DNA of 64,000 nucleotides from NCBI RefSeq assembly GCF_009930815.1, contig NZ_CP022222.1:4072501-4136500 (forward strand). The letters are read 5' to 3'. Source of the DNA: Bradyrhizobium sp. CCBAU 051011. Its GTDB lineage: Bacteria; Pseudomonadota; Alphaproteobacteria; Rhizobiales; Xanthobacteraceae. The translations under genes and the position numbers were made by a program. The notes beneath the pieces are model-generated. The model worked only from the letters and a program-made list of their open reading frames with translations, was not told the DNA's origin and did not search any database. Each line of letters starts with the position of its first letter. Position 1 is the first letter of the stretch. This document shows positions 37,005 to 47,935 of this stretch, in pieces.

Positions 37005-37031
37005 GGAACCCCTTGAAGGGCTGAGCGTCTT
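37005..37031 (+). promoter_or_regulatory. Weak candidate EcfG-type promoter
   Basis: GGAAC (37005-37009), 16 bases, then CGTC (37026-37029) resembles the EcfG general-stress promoter GGAAC-N16/17-CGTT with one mismatch in the -10. It lies 79 bp before the DUF3096 gene. One mismatch makes it only a possibility. Confidence 0.25.
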
Positions 37032-37104
37032 GCTATTCCCGCACGGCGCCAGCGGCTAAGTTGCCGCCCTCGATTCGATTTCCCCCGTCATCCCGGAGAT
37101 TTCA

Positions 37105-37260
37105 ATGACTATCACTGCTGCGCACATTTCCCCGATCATCGCCCTGATCGCGGGAGTCTTGATTCTGATTATGCCGCGGTTCCTCAATTTCATCGTCGCC
37201 ATCTACTTGATCGTAGTCGGCCTGGCCGGCCTGGGCGTGTTCAGGATGTTGAAGTTCTAG
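37105..37260 (+). CDS. DUF3096-like small membrane protein
   Basis: The 51-aa protein starts MTITAAHISPIIALIAGVLI and continues LIMPRFLNFIVAIYLIVVGL, giving two membrane helices with a short turn containing MPR-F-LN. This is the pattern of DUF3096 proteins. GGAGATTTCAATG provides a good ribosome-binding site. Function is unknown. It precedes ppdK by 91 bp. Confidence 0.8.
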   Translation: MTITAAHISPIIALIAGVLILIMPRFLNFIVAIYLIVVGLAGLGVFRMLKF

Positions 37261-37351
37261 CGCGGGAAAGCGGGGTTTCGCGGCTTGCGCGGAACCCCTC
37301 AAAATGGTGTAAGGCGCGCAATCTTCTCCCTTTTTCGGATAGTTGGAATCC

Positions 37352-40225
<2,874 letters not shown>

Positions 40226-40259
40226 GCCTTCTTCGATACCGATAACTCAATACGACCTA

Positions 40260-40283
40260 ATGCCCGGGCCCAATCCCGGGCAT
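40260..40283. terminator. Probable terminator after ppdK
   Basis: ATGCCCGGG (40260-40268) pairs with CCCGGGCAT (40275-40283) around a 6-nt loop, with TTAGCGTTTTA after it. The T run is interrupted. It lies 35 bp after the ppdK stop. Confidence 0.6.
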
Positions 40284-40300
40284 TAGCGTTTTATGCAGCC

Positions 40301-40420
40301 GTCATTGCGAGCCAACGGGTCGGCGCGAAGCGCCGCCCGATGACAGGCTCCGCGAAGCAATCCATAGCGCGGCATAACGGATAGATGGATTGCTTCGTCG
40401 CTTCCTCCTCGCAATGACGG
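40301..40420. repeat. Intergenic repeat, family C copy 2, carrying an extra module
   Basis: Begins GTCATTGCGAG and ends TCGCAATGACGG with GAAGCAATCCATA facing TGGATTGCTTCGTCGC. The module at 40311-40354 (GCCAACGGGTCG, small hairpin, CGCCCGATGACAGGCT) is shared with the family B copy at 8881-9005. Confidence 0.8.
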
Positions 40421-40717
40421 CTTCAGCACGATGGAGTGAATAGGAACTCGCAACACCCATTGCGATGAACGCAAGCGCACGCACGCATGCGCGAAAATTT
40501 CTTCATCATCTTCGTTGACGGGATATTTACCACTTTCATCGCGCGCCTGTTTACCAACACTTCTCATGCATCTCGCAAAATTCGTGCGATGTCTTGCGTG
40601 TAGCGCACGCGCCACGCCGATTAACTCCCCGGCAACCTAAATTCGATACCAACAAAAGAGGTCGAATTGCACGGATGTACTGACGTTCGACCCGTGTAAG
40701 CGTTGCGTGAGCGTACA
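40421..40717. other. Gene-free spacer upstream of the SleB-like gene
   Basis: About 300 bases with no convincing ORF. It contains alternating GC-rich and AT-rich blocks, including a CGCACGCACGCATGCGCG stretch at about 40470, but I cannot place a promoter. It presumably holds the promoter of the hydrolase gene. Confidence 0.5.
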
Positions 40718-42148
40718 ATGTTTGTGTTGCGTAACCAGCCGAAGGGCGCGCGGTTCGCGCTCTTCGGCTTCGGTCTCTGCATCTTCGCATTGATGCCGAC
40801 CGAGATCGGATATCAGGATATCGCCTCGCTGCTGGCGCGCCAGCCGGGCGTCGCCGAGCGCTGGCAGAAGCGCGTGTTCTCTTCCACCGGCACTATACAG
40901 GTCGCGACGTTCTCCTTCGGCCGTCCGATTGGAACCTCCTCGCCGCAAACCGCGACCTACCGCCTTGCCAGCCTCGACAATCAGGGCATCGACATCACGG
41001 GTTCAGTGACCCGCAATCCGATCGTCGCGCCGCCGCCGCGCTATCACGCCGCCGACTTTCCCAAGGTAGATCGCACGCTGAAGGGCGACCGCCTCGTCAT
41101 CGCGCCGCCGCCGCCGGCAGCGGAGACGACAAGCCCGGCCGAGCGCGCACCGGCGATCGAGGATCCCGCAAGCTCGAATGCATTGGTCAAGGGCGCCAGG
41201 ACTGCCGAAACGGCGCCTCCGGTCGAGCGCGCGCCGCTCGATCCTGAGCTGCAGGCCGCGCTGAACGCGCCGCCGCTGGATATGTCGCTGTCGCTCGAGA
41301 GCAAACCGCAGGACGATCTCAAGATCGCGCCGAAGGCGGCCACGCCACCGCGCGATGGTTTTTCCTTCAAGACCTCAAGCCTGTTCTTCGGTTCGTCGCT
41401 CGGCTCGCCCGAGAGCATCGAACGCTGGCAGCCCGGCGAAGAGCCGGTCATCGTCATGCCGGTTACGCCTCCCGATCCCGACATGAAGGTGATGGCCTCG
41501 CTGCCGGTCGATGCCGATGGTCCGGTGCGGGCCGGCGAGATGGGCGAGAGCGTCGCGCCGAAGGGCGAGGTCAACGCCGACAACCAGCGCGCCAAGACGC
41601 CGGCCGAACGGCTCGGCCTGTTCGACGAGAAGTCGCGCGCCAAGTCGGAGAAATGTCTGGCCGAAGCGATCTATTTCGAAGCCCGCGGCGAAGCCGTGCG
41701 CGGCCAGATGGCAGTGGCGCAGGTAGTCTTGAACCGCGCCTTCTCCGGCAAATATCCGGACACCGTGTGCGGCGTCGTCTATCAGAACAAACACCGCCAT
41801 CTGGCGTGCCAGTTCACCTTCGCTTGCGACAACAACAAGGACGTCATCCGCGAGCCCGACATGTGGGAGCGGGCGAAGAAGATCGCGAAGGCGATGCTCG
41901 ACGGCCAGCTCTGGCTGCCGGAGGTCGACAAGTCGACGCACTATCACGCCTATTGGGTGCGCCCGTCCTGGGTCAATGAAATGAGGAAGATGTACAAGAC
42001 CGGCGTACATACCTTCTATCGGCCGCGTGCGTGGGGCAATGGCAGTGATGCGCCGAGCTGGGGCAGCGCCGCCGAGACCGCCGCCATCTCCGCCAAGCTC
42101 GCCGAAGCCGCGCAAAGCTCGGCCGAGCAGGCCAGCGTGAAGCGGTAG
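40718..42148 (+). CDS. SleB-like cell-wall hydrolase, membrane anchored
   Basis: The 476-aa protein starts with a hydrophobic N-terminal segment (FALFGFGLCIFALMPTEIGY) that could anchor it, followed by a long Pro/Ala-rich linker (about residues 90-300). The C-terminal Hydrolase_2 domain (about residues 310-440) has CLAEAIYFEARGEAVRGQMA with the catalytic Glu, VLNRAFSGKYPDTVCGVVYQ, and HYHAYWVRPSW. Such enzymes cut peptidoglycan. An in-frame TTG at 40703 is a less likely start. Confidence 0.88.
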   Translation: MFVLRNQPKGARFALFGFGLCIFALMPTEIGYQDIASLLARQPGVAERWQKRVFSSTGTIQVATFSFGRPIGTSSPQTATYRLASLDNQGIDITGSVTRNPIVAPPPRYHAADFPKVDRTLKGDRLVIAPPPPAAETTSPAERAPAIEDPASSNALVKGARTAETAPPVERAPLDPELQAALNAPPLDMSLSLESKPQDDLKIAPKAATPPRDGFSFKTSSLFFGSSLGSPESIERWQPGEEPVIVMPVTPPDPDMKVMASLPVDADGPVRAGEMGESVAPKGEVNADNQRAKTPAERLGLFDEKSRAKSEKCLAEAIYFEARGEAVRGQMAVAQVVLNRAFSGKYPDTVCGVVYQNKHRHLACQFTFACDNNKDVIREPDMWERAKKIAKAMLDGQLWLPEVDKSTHYHAYWVRPSWVNEMRKMYKTGVHTFYRPRAWGNGSDAPSWGSAAETAAISAKLAEAAQSSAEQASVKR

Positions 42149-42164
42149 GCAAACCGTCGTCCTT

Positions 42165-42253
42165 GTAGCCCGGATGTAGCGTAGCGAAATCCGGGAACGG
42201 TCGCTCTACACGTGAGATCGCCCCCGGATTGCGCTTCGCTCCATCCGGGCTAC
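42165..42253. repeat. Intergenic inverted repeat, family D
   Basis: GTAGCCCGGATG at the left faces CATCCGGGCTAC at the right. Inner arms AGCGTAGCGAAATCCGGG and CCCCCGGATTGCGCTTCGCT extend the hairpin. It begins 17 bp after the hydrolase stop. Confidence 0.85.
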
Positions 42254-42418
42254 CGCTACATCCCCAATTGCTCTCATTGCCCTCGCCAATTTTGCAGAGC
42301 TGCCCTGCAGCGGAAAATTTTTCTCTTCCGCCCCTTGGGCTTTTCATGCATCTGCATTAACTCACCGTAACATTTTGCCCGCCAATGCCGGGCGTGGGTT
42401 CGCCCAGGGGGAAACCAA

Positions 42419-43675
42419 ATGGCTGCAACGACCGGCGACACCAGTCCTTCTTCCGGCCTCGGCACCTGGCGCACGCCGCTCGTCATCATCATTTGCGGCT
42501 GCGCGATCGCGCTGTTGAGCTTCGGGCCGCGCTCCAGCCTCGGTTTCTTCGTTCAGCCGATGAGCCGCGAGTTCGCCTGGGGCCGCGACGTCTTCGGTCT
42601 TGCGCTGGCGCTGCAGAACCTGTTGTGGGGGCTGGGGCAGCCGATTGCAGGCGCCATCGCCGATCGCTTCGGCATCCTGCGGGTGATGATCGTCGGCGCG
42701 TTGCTCTATGCCGGCGGCCTAATCCTGATGCGCTACTCCACGGCGCCGCTGTCGCTCGATATCGGCGCCGGCGTCCTGATCGGCTTCGGGCTGTCGGGCT
42801 GTTCGTTCAATCTCGTGCTGTCGGCGTTCAGCAAGCTTTTGCCACCGGAGCGGCGCGGCATTGCGCTCGGCGCCGGCACCGCGGCGGGCTCATTCGGCCA
42901 GTTCCTGTTCGCGCCGTTTGGCGTCGCCATGATCGACAATTTCGGCTGGCAGGCGGCGCTGACGGTATTTGCGCTTCTGATGCTGTTGATCGTGCCGCTG
43001 TCGCTGGCGATTGCGACCCCGCCGTCGACTTCGTCGTCGTCGAACGTTTCTGCCGCCGATCAGCAATCGTTCAAGACCGCGCTGGCGGAAGCGTTCGGCC
43101 ATCGCTCCTATGTTCTGCTGGTGCTGGGCTTCTTTACCTGCGGCTTTCAACTCGCCTTCATCACGGTGCATCTGCCGGCCTATCTGGCCGATCAGGGCGT
43201 GTCGTCACAGACCGGCGGCTGGGTTGTCGCGGCGATCGGCCTGTTCAACATCATCGGCTCGCTCGGCGTCGGCTGGCTACAGAATCTGTTTCCGAAGCGC
43301 TATATCCTGTCGCTGATCTATTTGACGCGCGCGCTTGCCATCGTCGCATTCATCTCGTTTCCGATCACGACATTCTCGGCGATCATGTTCGGCGCGGTCT
43401 CCGGCCTGACCTGGCTCTCGACGGTGCCGCCGACCTCGGCGCTGGTGGCGCTGATGTTCGGCACGCGCTGGTTCGCGACGCTGTATGGCTTCGCCTTTGT
43501 CAGCCATCAGGTCGGCGGTTTCCTCGGCGTCTGGCTCGGCGGCATTGTATTCGAGCAGTTCGGCTCCTACACGCCGATCTGGTGGCTCTCGATCCTGTTC
43601 GGTGTGCTGTCGGCGCTGATCAACCTGCCGATCGTCGAGCAGCCGGTCGCGCGCCCGGTTGCACAACCCGCCTGA
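42419..43675 (+). CDS. MFS transporter
   Basis: The 418-aa protein has about twelve membrane segments, the loop 2-3 motif PIAGAIADRFGILRVMIVGA and a second-half loop around VGWLQNLFPKRYILSLIYL. It resembles monocarboxylate- or oxalate-type MFS carriers (for instance GPRSSLGFFVQPMSREFAWG at the start), but the substrate is not known. A central polar loop (PPSTSSSSNVSAADQ) separates the halves. Confidence 0.85.
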   Translation: MAATTGDTSPSSGLGTWRTPLVIIICGCAIALLSFGPRSSLGFFVQPMSREFAWGRDVFGLALALQNLLWGLGQPIAGAIADRFGILRVMIVGALLYAGGLILMRYSTAPLSLDIGAGVLIGFGLSGCSFNLVLSAFSKLLPPERRGIALGAGTAAGSFGQFLFAPFGVAMIDNFGWQAALTVFALLMLLIVPLSLAIATPPSTSSSSNVSAADQQSFKTALAEAFGHRSYVLLVLGFFTCGFQLAFITVHLPAYLADQGVSSQTGGWVVAAIGLFNIIGSLGVGWLQNLFPKRYILSLIYLTRALAIVAFISFPITTFSAIMFGAVSGLTWLSTVPPTSALVALMFGTRWFATLYGFAFVSHQVGGFLGVWLGGIVFEQFGSYTPIWWLSILFGVLSALINLPIVEQPVARPVAQPA

Positions 43676-43704
43676 TGCGGTAAACAGCCTCTCAAACCGC
43701 TTTT

Positions 43705-43793
43705 CGTCATGCCCGGGCTTGTCCCGGGCATCCACGTCATTACTGTCTTCGGCAAGCAAGACGTGGATGGCCGGGACAAGCCCGGCCATGACG
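43705..43793. repeat. Intergenic palindromic repeat, family A copy 5
   Basis: Begins CGTCATGCCCGGGCTTGTC and ends GGCCATGACG with CATCCACGTC and GACGTGGATGG arms. It is 32 bp upstream of the AcuI-like start. Confidence 0.85.
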
Positions 43794-43825
43794 CGGGCGA
43801 TCAACGCAAGTCCGGGGAGGTTGCC

Positions 43826-44812
43826 GTGGGAACGTTCAAGGCCATCAGGATCGACAAGGCGGACAAGGGCACCACCGCCGCGCTGACGCAGTTCGACGAA
43901 GCCGAGTTGATGGAAGGCGACGTCACGGTCGCGGTCGAGTGGTCGACGCTGAACTACAAGGATGGCCTTGCCGTCACCGGCAAGGCGCCGGTGGTACGAC
44001 GATTCCCGATGATCGCCGGTATCGATTTCGCCGGCACCGTCCAGCAATCCTCTCACCCCGCGTGGCAGGCTGGCGACAAGGTCGTCTGCAACGGCTGGGG
44101 CATGGGGGAGACCCATCTCGGCGCCTATGCCGAGAAGGCGCGCGTCAAGGGTGACTGGCTGGTGCGACTGCCTGACGGAATCTCCACGCGCGATGCGATG
44201 GCGATCGGCACCGCCGGCTACACCGCGATGCTGTCGGTGCTGGCGCTGGAGAAGCACGGTCTGACGCCGAAGAGTGGTCCGGTTGTGGTGACGGGCGCTG
44301 CCGGCGGCGTCGGCTCGGTCGCTACCGCCGTGCTTTCGAAACTCGGCTACCACGTCATCGCTTCCACGGGGCGGATGTCGGAAGCGGACTATCTCAAGGG
44401 GCTCGGCGCCGCCGAGGTCATCGATCGCGCTGAACTCGCCGGGCCCGCCAAACCGCTGGCAAAGGAGCGTTGGGCGGGCGGCGTCGACAGCGTCGGCTCG
44501 ACCACGCTCGCCAACCTGCTTTCGATGACCAAATATGGCGGCGCCATCGCCGCGTGCGGCCTCGCGGCGGGCATGGATTTACCGTCGTCGGTCGCGCCGT
44601 TTATTTTACGTGGGGTGTGCCTTCTCGGCATCGATTCCGTGATGTGTCCGATCGAGCAGCGCAAGCTTGCCTGGAACCGTCTTGCCAGCGATTTGGATAA
44701 GGGTAAACTAGCTGATATTACTCACGAAATAGGTCTGGACCAGGTGATCGGCGCAGGCGCTGAAATCCTCGCAGGCAAGGTCCGCGGTCGAATCGTGGTA
44801 AAAATTCTCTAA
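43826..44812 (+). CDS. AcuI/YhdH-type NADPH-dependent acrylyl-CoA (quinone) reductase
   Basis: The 328-aa protein is a zinc-free medium-chain reductase: [20 protein letters not shown], the Rossmann motif [20 protein letters not shown], and [20 protein letters not shown] near the end are typical of YhdH/AcuI. AcuI reduces acryloyl-CoA in DMSP or 3-hydroxypropionate metabolism; YhdH acts as a quinone reductase, so the substrate is uncertain. The GTG at 43826 is preceded by GGGGAGG five bases away and is much better supported than in-frame codons inside the repeat. Confidence 0.88.
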   Translation: MGTFKAIRIDKADKGTTAALTQFDEAELMEGDVTVAVEWSTLNYKDGLAVTGKAPVVRRFPMIAGIDFAGTVQQSSHPAWQAGDKVVCNGWGMGETHLGAYAEKARVKGDWLVRLPDGISTRDAMAIGTAGYTAMLSVLALEKHGLTPKSGPVVVTGAAGGVGSVATAVLSKLGYHVIASTGRMSEADYLKGLGAAEVIDRAELAGPAKPLAKERWAGGVDSVGSTTLANLLSMTKYGGAIAACGLAAGMDLPSSVAPFILRGVCLLGIDSVMCPIEQRKLAWNRLASDLDKGKLADITHEIGLDQVIGAGAEILAGKVRGRIVVKIL

Positions 44813-44919
44813 GGGTGTTCAGACTTTACCAACCAACGTGCTCCAATGTTGCCACGGTTGGTATGGTAAGCACGGGGTAAAGGCGGGCGCCCGCGCTATT
44901 GTTAAGTTGGAGTAGCTGC

Positions 44920-45522
44920 ATGCTTGCGCGTTTGATTCTGGGGGCCGTCGCGGCAGTCGCGATGATCGTTCCTGCGATGGCCGGGATGATGAACGCCGAC
45001 GAGGCGCGCAGGTTCGTATCCGGCAAGGTCTTCGCCTTTACCTGCTTTGACGGCACCCGCGGAGCGGGCCGCATCCTCGACGATCTCGGCGCGGCCGGTT
45101 CCATCCAGTTCAGCGGCTCGGGGCCGATCCGCCATGTCCGCCTGCCCGGTAACACGCTGCAGATTCGCGGCCAGGCCGTCTGCGCTTCCATCAAGGGGCT
45201 GCCGTTCGAGCCATGCTTCAATCTCGACAAGCGTGACGACCGTTCGTTCCGCGGTTCTGTCTCGGGCATGGGCTTCGCGTATTGCGATTTCCGCCATCAG
45301 GGCGCCTCGCAGATGCTGATGGCGCGCTCGGTTGCGCGGCCGCGCTCGCTGCATCGCCGGGAGGAGCCGTCGCGTGGAGCGGCGGATGCACGCGCCGAGG
45401 TCACCGCACGGGTCGAAACGCCCGCGGTCGAGAGTGCCAAGCTCGAGCCGGTGAAGTCCGAGCCGAAGGCGGAGCCGGCCAAGGCCGAGGGCGCGCCGGA
45501 GCTGCGCCGCTCGACCGATTGA
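44920..45522 (+). CDS. Secreted hypothetical protein with Pro/Glu/Lys tail
   Basis: The 200-aa protein has a signal peptide (MLARLILGAVAAVAMIVPAM, then AG) and a compact central domain with four cysteines (FTCFDGTRGAG, AVCASIKG, EPCFNLDKRDD, AYCDFRHQG), probably forming two disulfides. The last 60 residues are rich in Arg, Glu, Ala and Lys. I do not recognise the family. GGAG precedes the ATG at 44920. Confidence 0.7.
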   Translation: MLARLILGAVAAVAMIVPAMAGMMNADEARRFVSGKVFAFTCFDGTRGAGRILDDLGAAGSIQFSGSGPIRHVRLPGNTLQIRGQAVCASIKGLPFEPCFNLDKRDDRSFRGSVSGMGFAYCDFRHQGASQMLMARSVARPRSLHRREEPSRGAADARAEVTARVETPAVESAKLEPVKSEPKAEPAKAEGAPELRRSTD

Positions 45523-45722
45523 CACGCAGCAACCGGGACGGCGGACCGGCCGCCCCGCGGAGGCCATAGCGCAGCCGGCGGATCATCTACCATCCCCCAC
45601 CTAATTGGCTAATGCGAACCCGTAGTCATACGGGCTGGCGCATTCATGTCCTGGTAGCGAATCTCGTTCGAAGTGGTGGCCGGCAGGGGAAGGCCGGGGC
45701 GGTCCAACACATGAGAACAATC

Positions 45723-45956
45723 ATGCCGCTGTATTTTTTTCGGATCAGCCACGGTCGCTACACCGGCGCGTCTGATCAGGGGTCCGAATTTGAAAGCCGC
45801 GAGGCTGCCTGGTCCGAAATGACCAAGGTTTGCGGCAACCTTCTCGGCAGCCTTTCACGCAGCCTCAAACAGAACGCCGAATGGCAGATGGAGCTTCTGG
45901 ACGAAGCCAAGAAGCCGGTATTCAGAATCCGGCTTGTCGCCGAATCCGTCGGTTAG
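45723..45956 (+). CDS. DUF6894-like small protein
   Basis: The 77-aa protein starts MPLYFFRISHGRYTGASDQG, the opening of DUF6894-type proteins, with an internal helix EMTKVCGNLLGSLSRSLKQ and ends RIRLVAESVG. These are small rhizobial proteins of unknown function. The ATG at 45723 was chosen because this is the usual N-terminus. Confidence 0.75.
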   Translation: MPLYFFRISHGRYTGASDQGSEFESREAAWSEMTKVCGNLLGSLSRSLKQNAEWQMELLDEAKKPVFRIRLVAESVG

Positions 45957-45981
45957 CACCTCATCGCGACGGCGCTTGTAT

Positions 45982-46013
45982 CCAGGTAGTTTTACGCATC
46001 CGGGTAATTTTAC
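45982..46013. promoter_or_regulatory. Direct repeat upstream of the chemoreceptor gene
   Basis: GGTAGTTTTAC (45985-45995) and GGTAATTTTAC (46003-46013) are repeated at an 18-bp interval, each preceded by TCC. A TTAACCAT half-site follows at 46025-46032. This may be a regulator site for the methyl-accepting chemotaxis gene. Confidence 0.35.
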
Positions 46014-46144
46014 TGAGCTTCCGGTTAACCATCGCTTGGAAGATGATGCGTTACGGCTGCCGAATATTCCCGGCGCATCGAAGATTAGACGGCAGTTCCT
46101 CATAATTCAGCGGCGCCTGTCTCCAACGCTTGAGAGAGCCAGCC

Positions 46145-47833
46145 ATGTCCGCACTTTCCATTCGCGCCAAGGTCATCGCCGTGATCGCATTCATGCTGAT
46201 CGCAATGTCCGGCATGGGGCTGCTGGCAATCCGCAGCATGCAGGTGATTAACGCCCACACGGTGGAGATCGCCACGAGCTGGCTGCCGAGCGTCCGCGTG
46301 CTTGGCGAGCTGCGCGCCGACATCAACCTGTTCCGGGTTGCGCTGCGCGCCCACGTGATGGCGGAAACGCTGGAGGCGAAGGCCGCCAACGACAAGCGGC
46401 TGGCCGGAATCCTCGAGCGGATTGCGAAAGATCGTAAGGCTTACGAGCCGTTGATCTCCACTCCCGAAGAGCGCTCGATCTACGAGAACTGGGCGCGTGC
46501 CTGGGACAGGTACATCACCGGCGTTCAGGAAGTCATCGAGCTGTCGCGCCAGAGCATCGGGCGGATTCCGCATGAGGCGAGCGAGGCCATCTCCAAGAAG
46601 GTTGCGGTGATCGCCGCCGAATCCGATGCGTTCCTGGAAAAGGCGATCAACCTCAACAATGCGGGTGCGGACACCGCGATCAGGCAGGCCGCGGAAGGTT
46701 ATAACTTCGCGTTCTGGATCGTCCTGGGCATTGTCGCAGGCGTCGTCATCTGCGGAGTCGGCGTCGGCATGTATCTGGTTCGCGATCTCTCGCGCGGGAT
46801 TACTTCCATCGTGAAGCCGATGCAGGCGCTCGGAAGCGGGGATCTGTCCGCCGAAGTGACACGCCGCGGCGAGAAGACCGAAATCGGCGCCATGGCCGAC
46901 GCCTTGCAGGTGTTCAAGGATGCGCTGATCGCCAAGAAGGCAGCCGATGAAGCCGCTGCCCGCGACGCCGAGGCCAAAATCGAGCGCGGCCGCCGCGTCG
47001 ACGGCATCACGCGGAATTTCGAAGCCATGATCGGCGAGATCGTCGAAACCGTTTCCTCGGCCTCGACCGAGCTCGAGGCTTCCGCAGGCACGCTGACCTC
47101 GACCGCGGAGCGCGCGCAGGAGCTCGCCACCACGGTCTCGGCAGCCTCGGAAGAGGCCTCCACCAACGTGCAGTCGGTCGCATCCGCCACCGAGGAGATG
47201 GCGTCTTCCGTCAACGAGATCAGCCGGCAGGTTCAGGAATCCGCGCGGATGGCGAGCGATGCGGTGGATCAGGCCGCGAGGACCAACGATCGCGTCGGCG
47301 AATTGTCGAAAGCCGCTGCCCGCATCGGCGACGTGATCGAGCTGATCAATACCATCGCCGGCCAGACCAATCTGCTCGCCCTCAACGCGACGATCGAGGC
47401 GGCGCGCGCCGGTGAAGCCGGCCGCGGCTTTGCGGTCGTTGCGTCGGAAGTTAAGGCGCTCGCCGAACAGACCGCGAAGGCGACCGGCGAGATCGGCCAG
47501 CAGGTCACCGACATCCAGGCGGCAACACAGGATTCGGTGAACGCCATCCAGGAGATATCGGGAACGATCGCAAAGCTGTCTGAAATTTCCTCGGCGATCG
47601 CGGCTGCCGTGGAAGAGCAGGGCGCGGCCACGCAGGAAACCTCCCGCAACGTGCAGCAGGCGGCACAAGGCACGCAGATGGTCTCCGCCAACATCACCGA
47701 CGTGCAGCGCGGCGCAACCGAAACCGAGACCGCCTCATCGCACGTTCTCTCGGCGGCGCAGTTGCTGTCGGGCGACAGCAACCGTCTCAAGGTCGAGGTT
47801 GCCAAATTCCTCGAGTCGGTGCGCGCCGCCTAG
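46145..47833 (+). CDS. Methyl-accepting chemotaxis protein
   Basis: The 562-aa receptor has an N-terminal membrane helix ([20 protein letters not shown]), a periplasmic four-helix-bundle-type sensory domain (about residues 30-185), a second membrane segment ([20 protein letters not shown]), a HAMP domain ([18 protein letters not shown]), and a long coiled-coil signalling domain with the hairpin tip [19 protein letters not shown]. It senses a ligand and controls CheA. The ligand is unknown. Confidence 0.93.
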   Translation: MSALSIRAKVIAVIAFMLIAMSGMGLLAIRSMQVINAHTVEIATSWLPSVRVLGELRADINLFRVALRAHVMAETLEAKAANDKRLAGILERIAKDRKAYEPLISTPEERSIYENWARAWDRYITGVQEVIELSRQSIGRIPHEASEAISKKVAVIAAESDAFLEKAINLNNAGADTAIRQAAEGYNFAFWIVLGIVAGVVICGVGVGMYLVRDLSRGITSIVKPMQALGSGDLSAEVTRRGEKTEIGAMADALQVFKDALIAKKAADEAAARDAEAKIERGRRVDGITRNFEAMIGEIVETVSSASTELEASAGTLTSTAERAQELATTVSAASEEASTNVQSVASATEEMASSVNEISRQVQESARMASDAVDQAARTNDRVGELSKAAARIGDVIELINTIAGQTNLLALNATIEAARAGEAGRGFAVVASEVKALAEQTAKATGEIGQQVTDIQAATQDSVNAIQEISGTIAKLSEISSAIAAAVEEQGAATQETSRNVQQAAQGTQMVSANITDVQRGATETETASSHVLSAAQLLSGDSNRLKVEVAKFLESVRAA

Positions 47834-47935
47834 AGCTCCGTTTCGATGATATCGAAACAGAGCTCCAGATTCTTGGTTTGACGCGTTTTCTTAACGCGAA
47901 CCGGTTGCCACTTCGCTTGAAAACGCTCTGGTTGA
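47833..47935. repeat. Inverted repeat and intergenic repeat after the chemoreceptor gene
   Basis: GAGCTCCGTTTCGAT (47833-47847) pairs with ATCGAAACAGAGCTC (47851-47865), 14 of 15 positions. The stretch to 47935 (with CGCGAACCGGTTGCCACTTC) resembles another common intergenic repeat of this group. A role in termination is possible but there is no T run. Confidence 0.6.

Noticed and set aside
46100..47668. 522-aa open frame antisense to the chemoreceptor gene
   Set aside because: The chemoreceptor frame has a complete set of domains; the antisense product is Gly/Arg/Leu-rich and unstructured in pattern.
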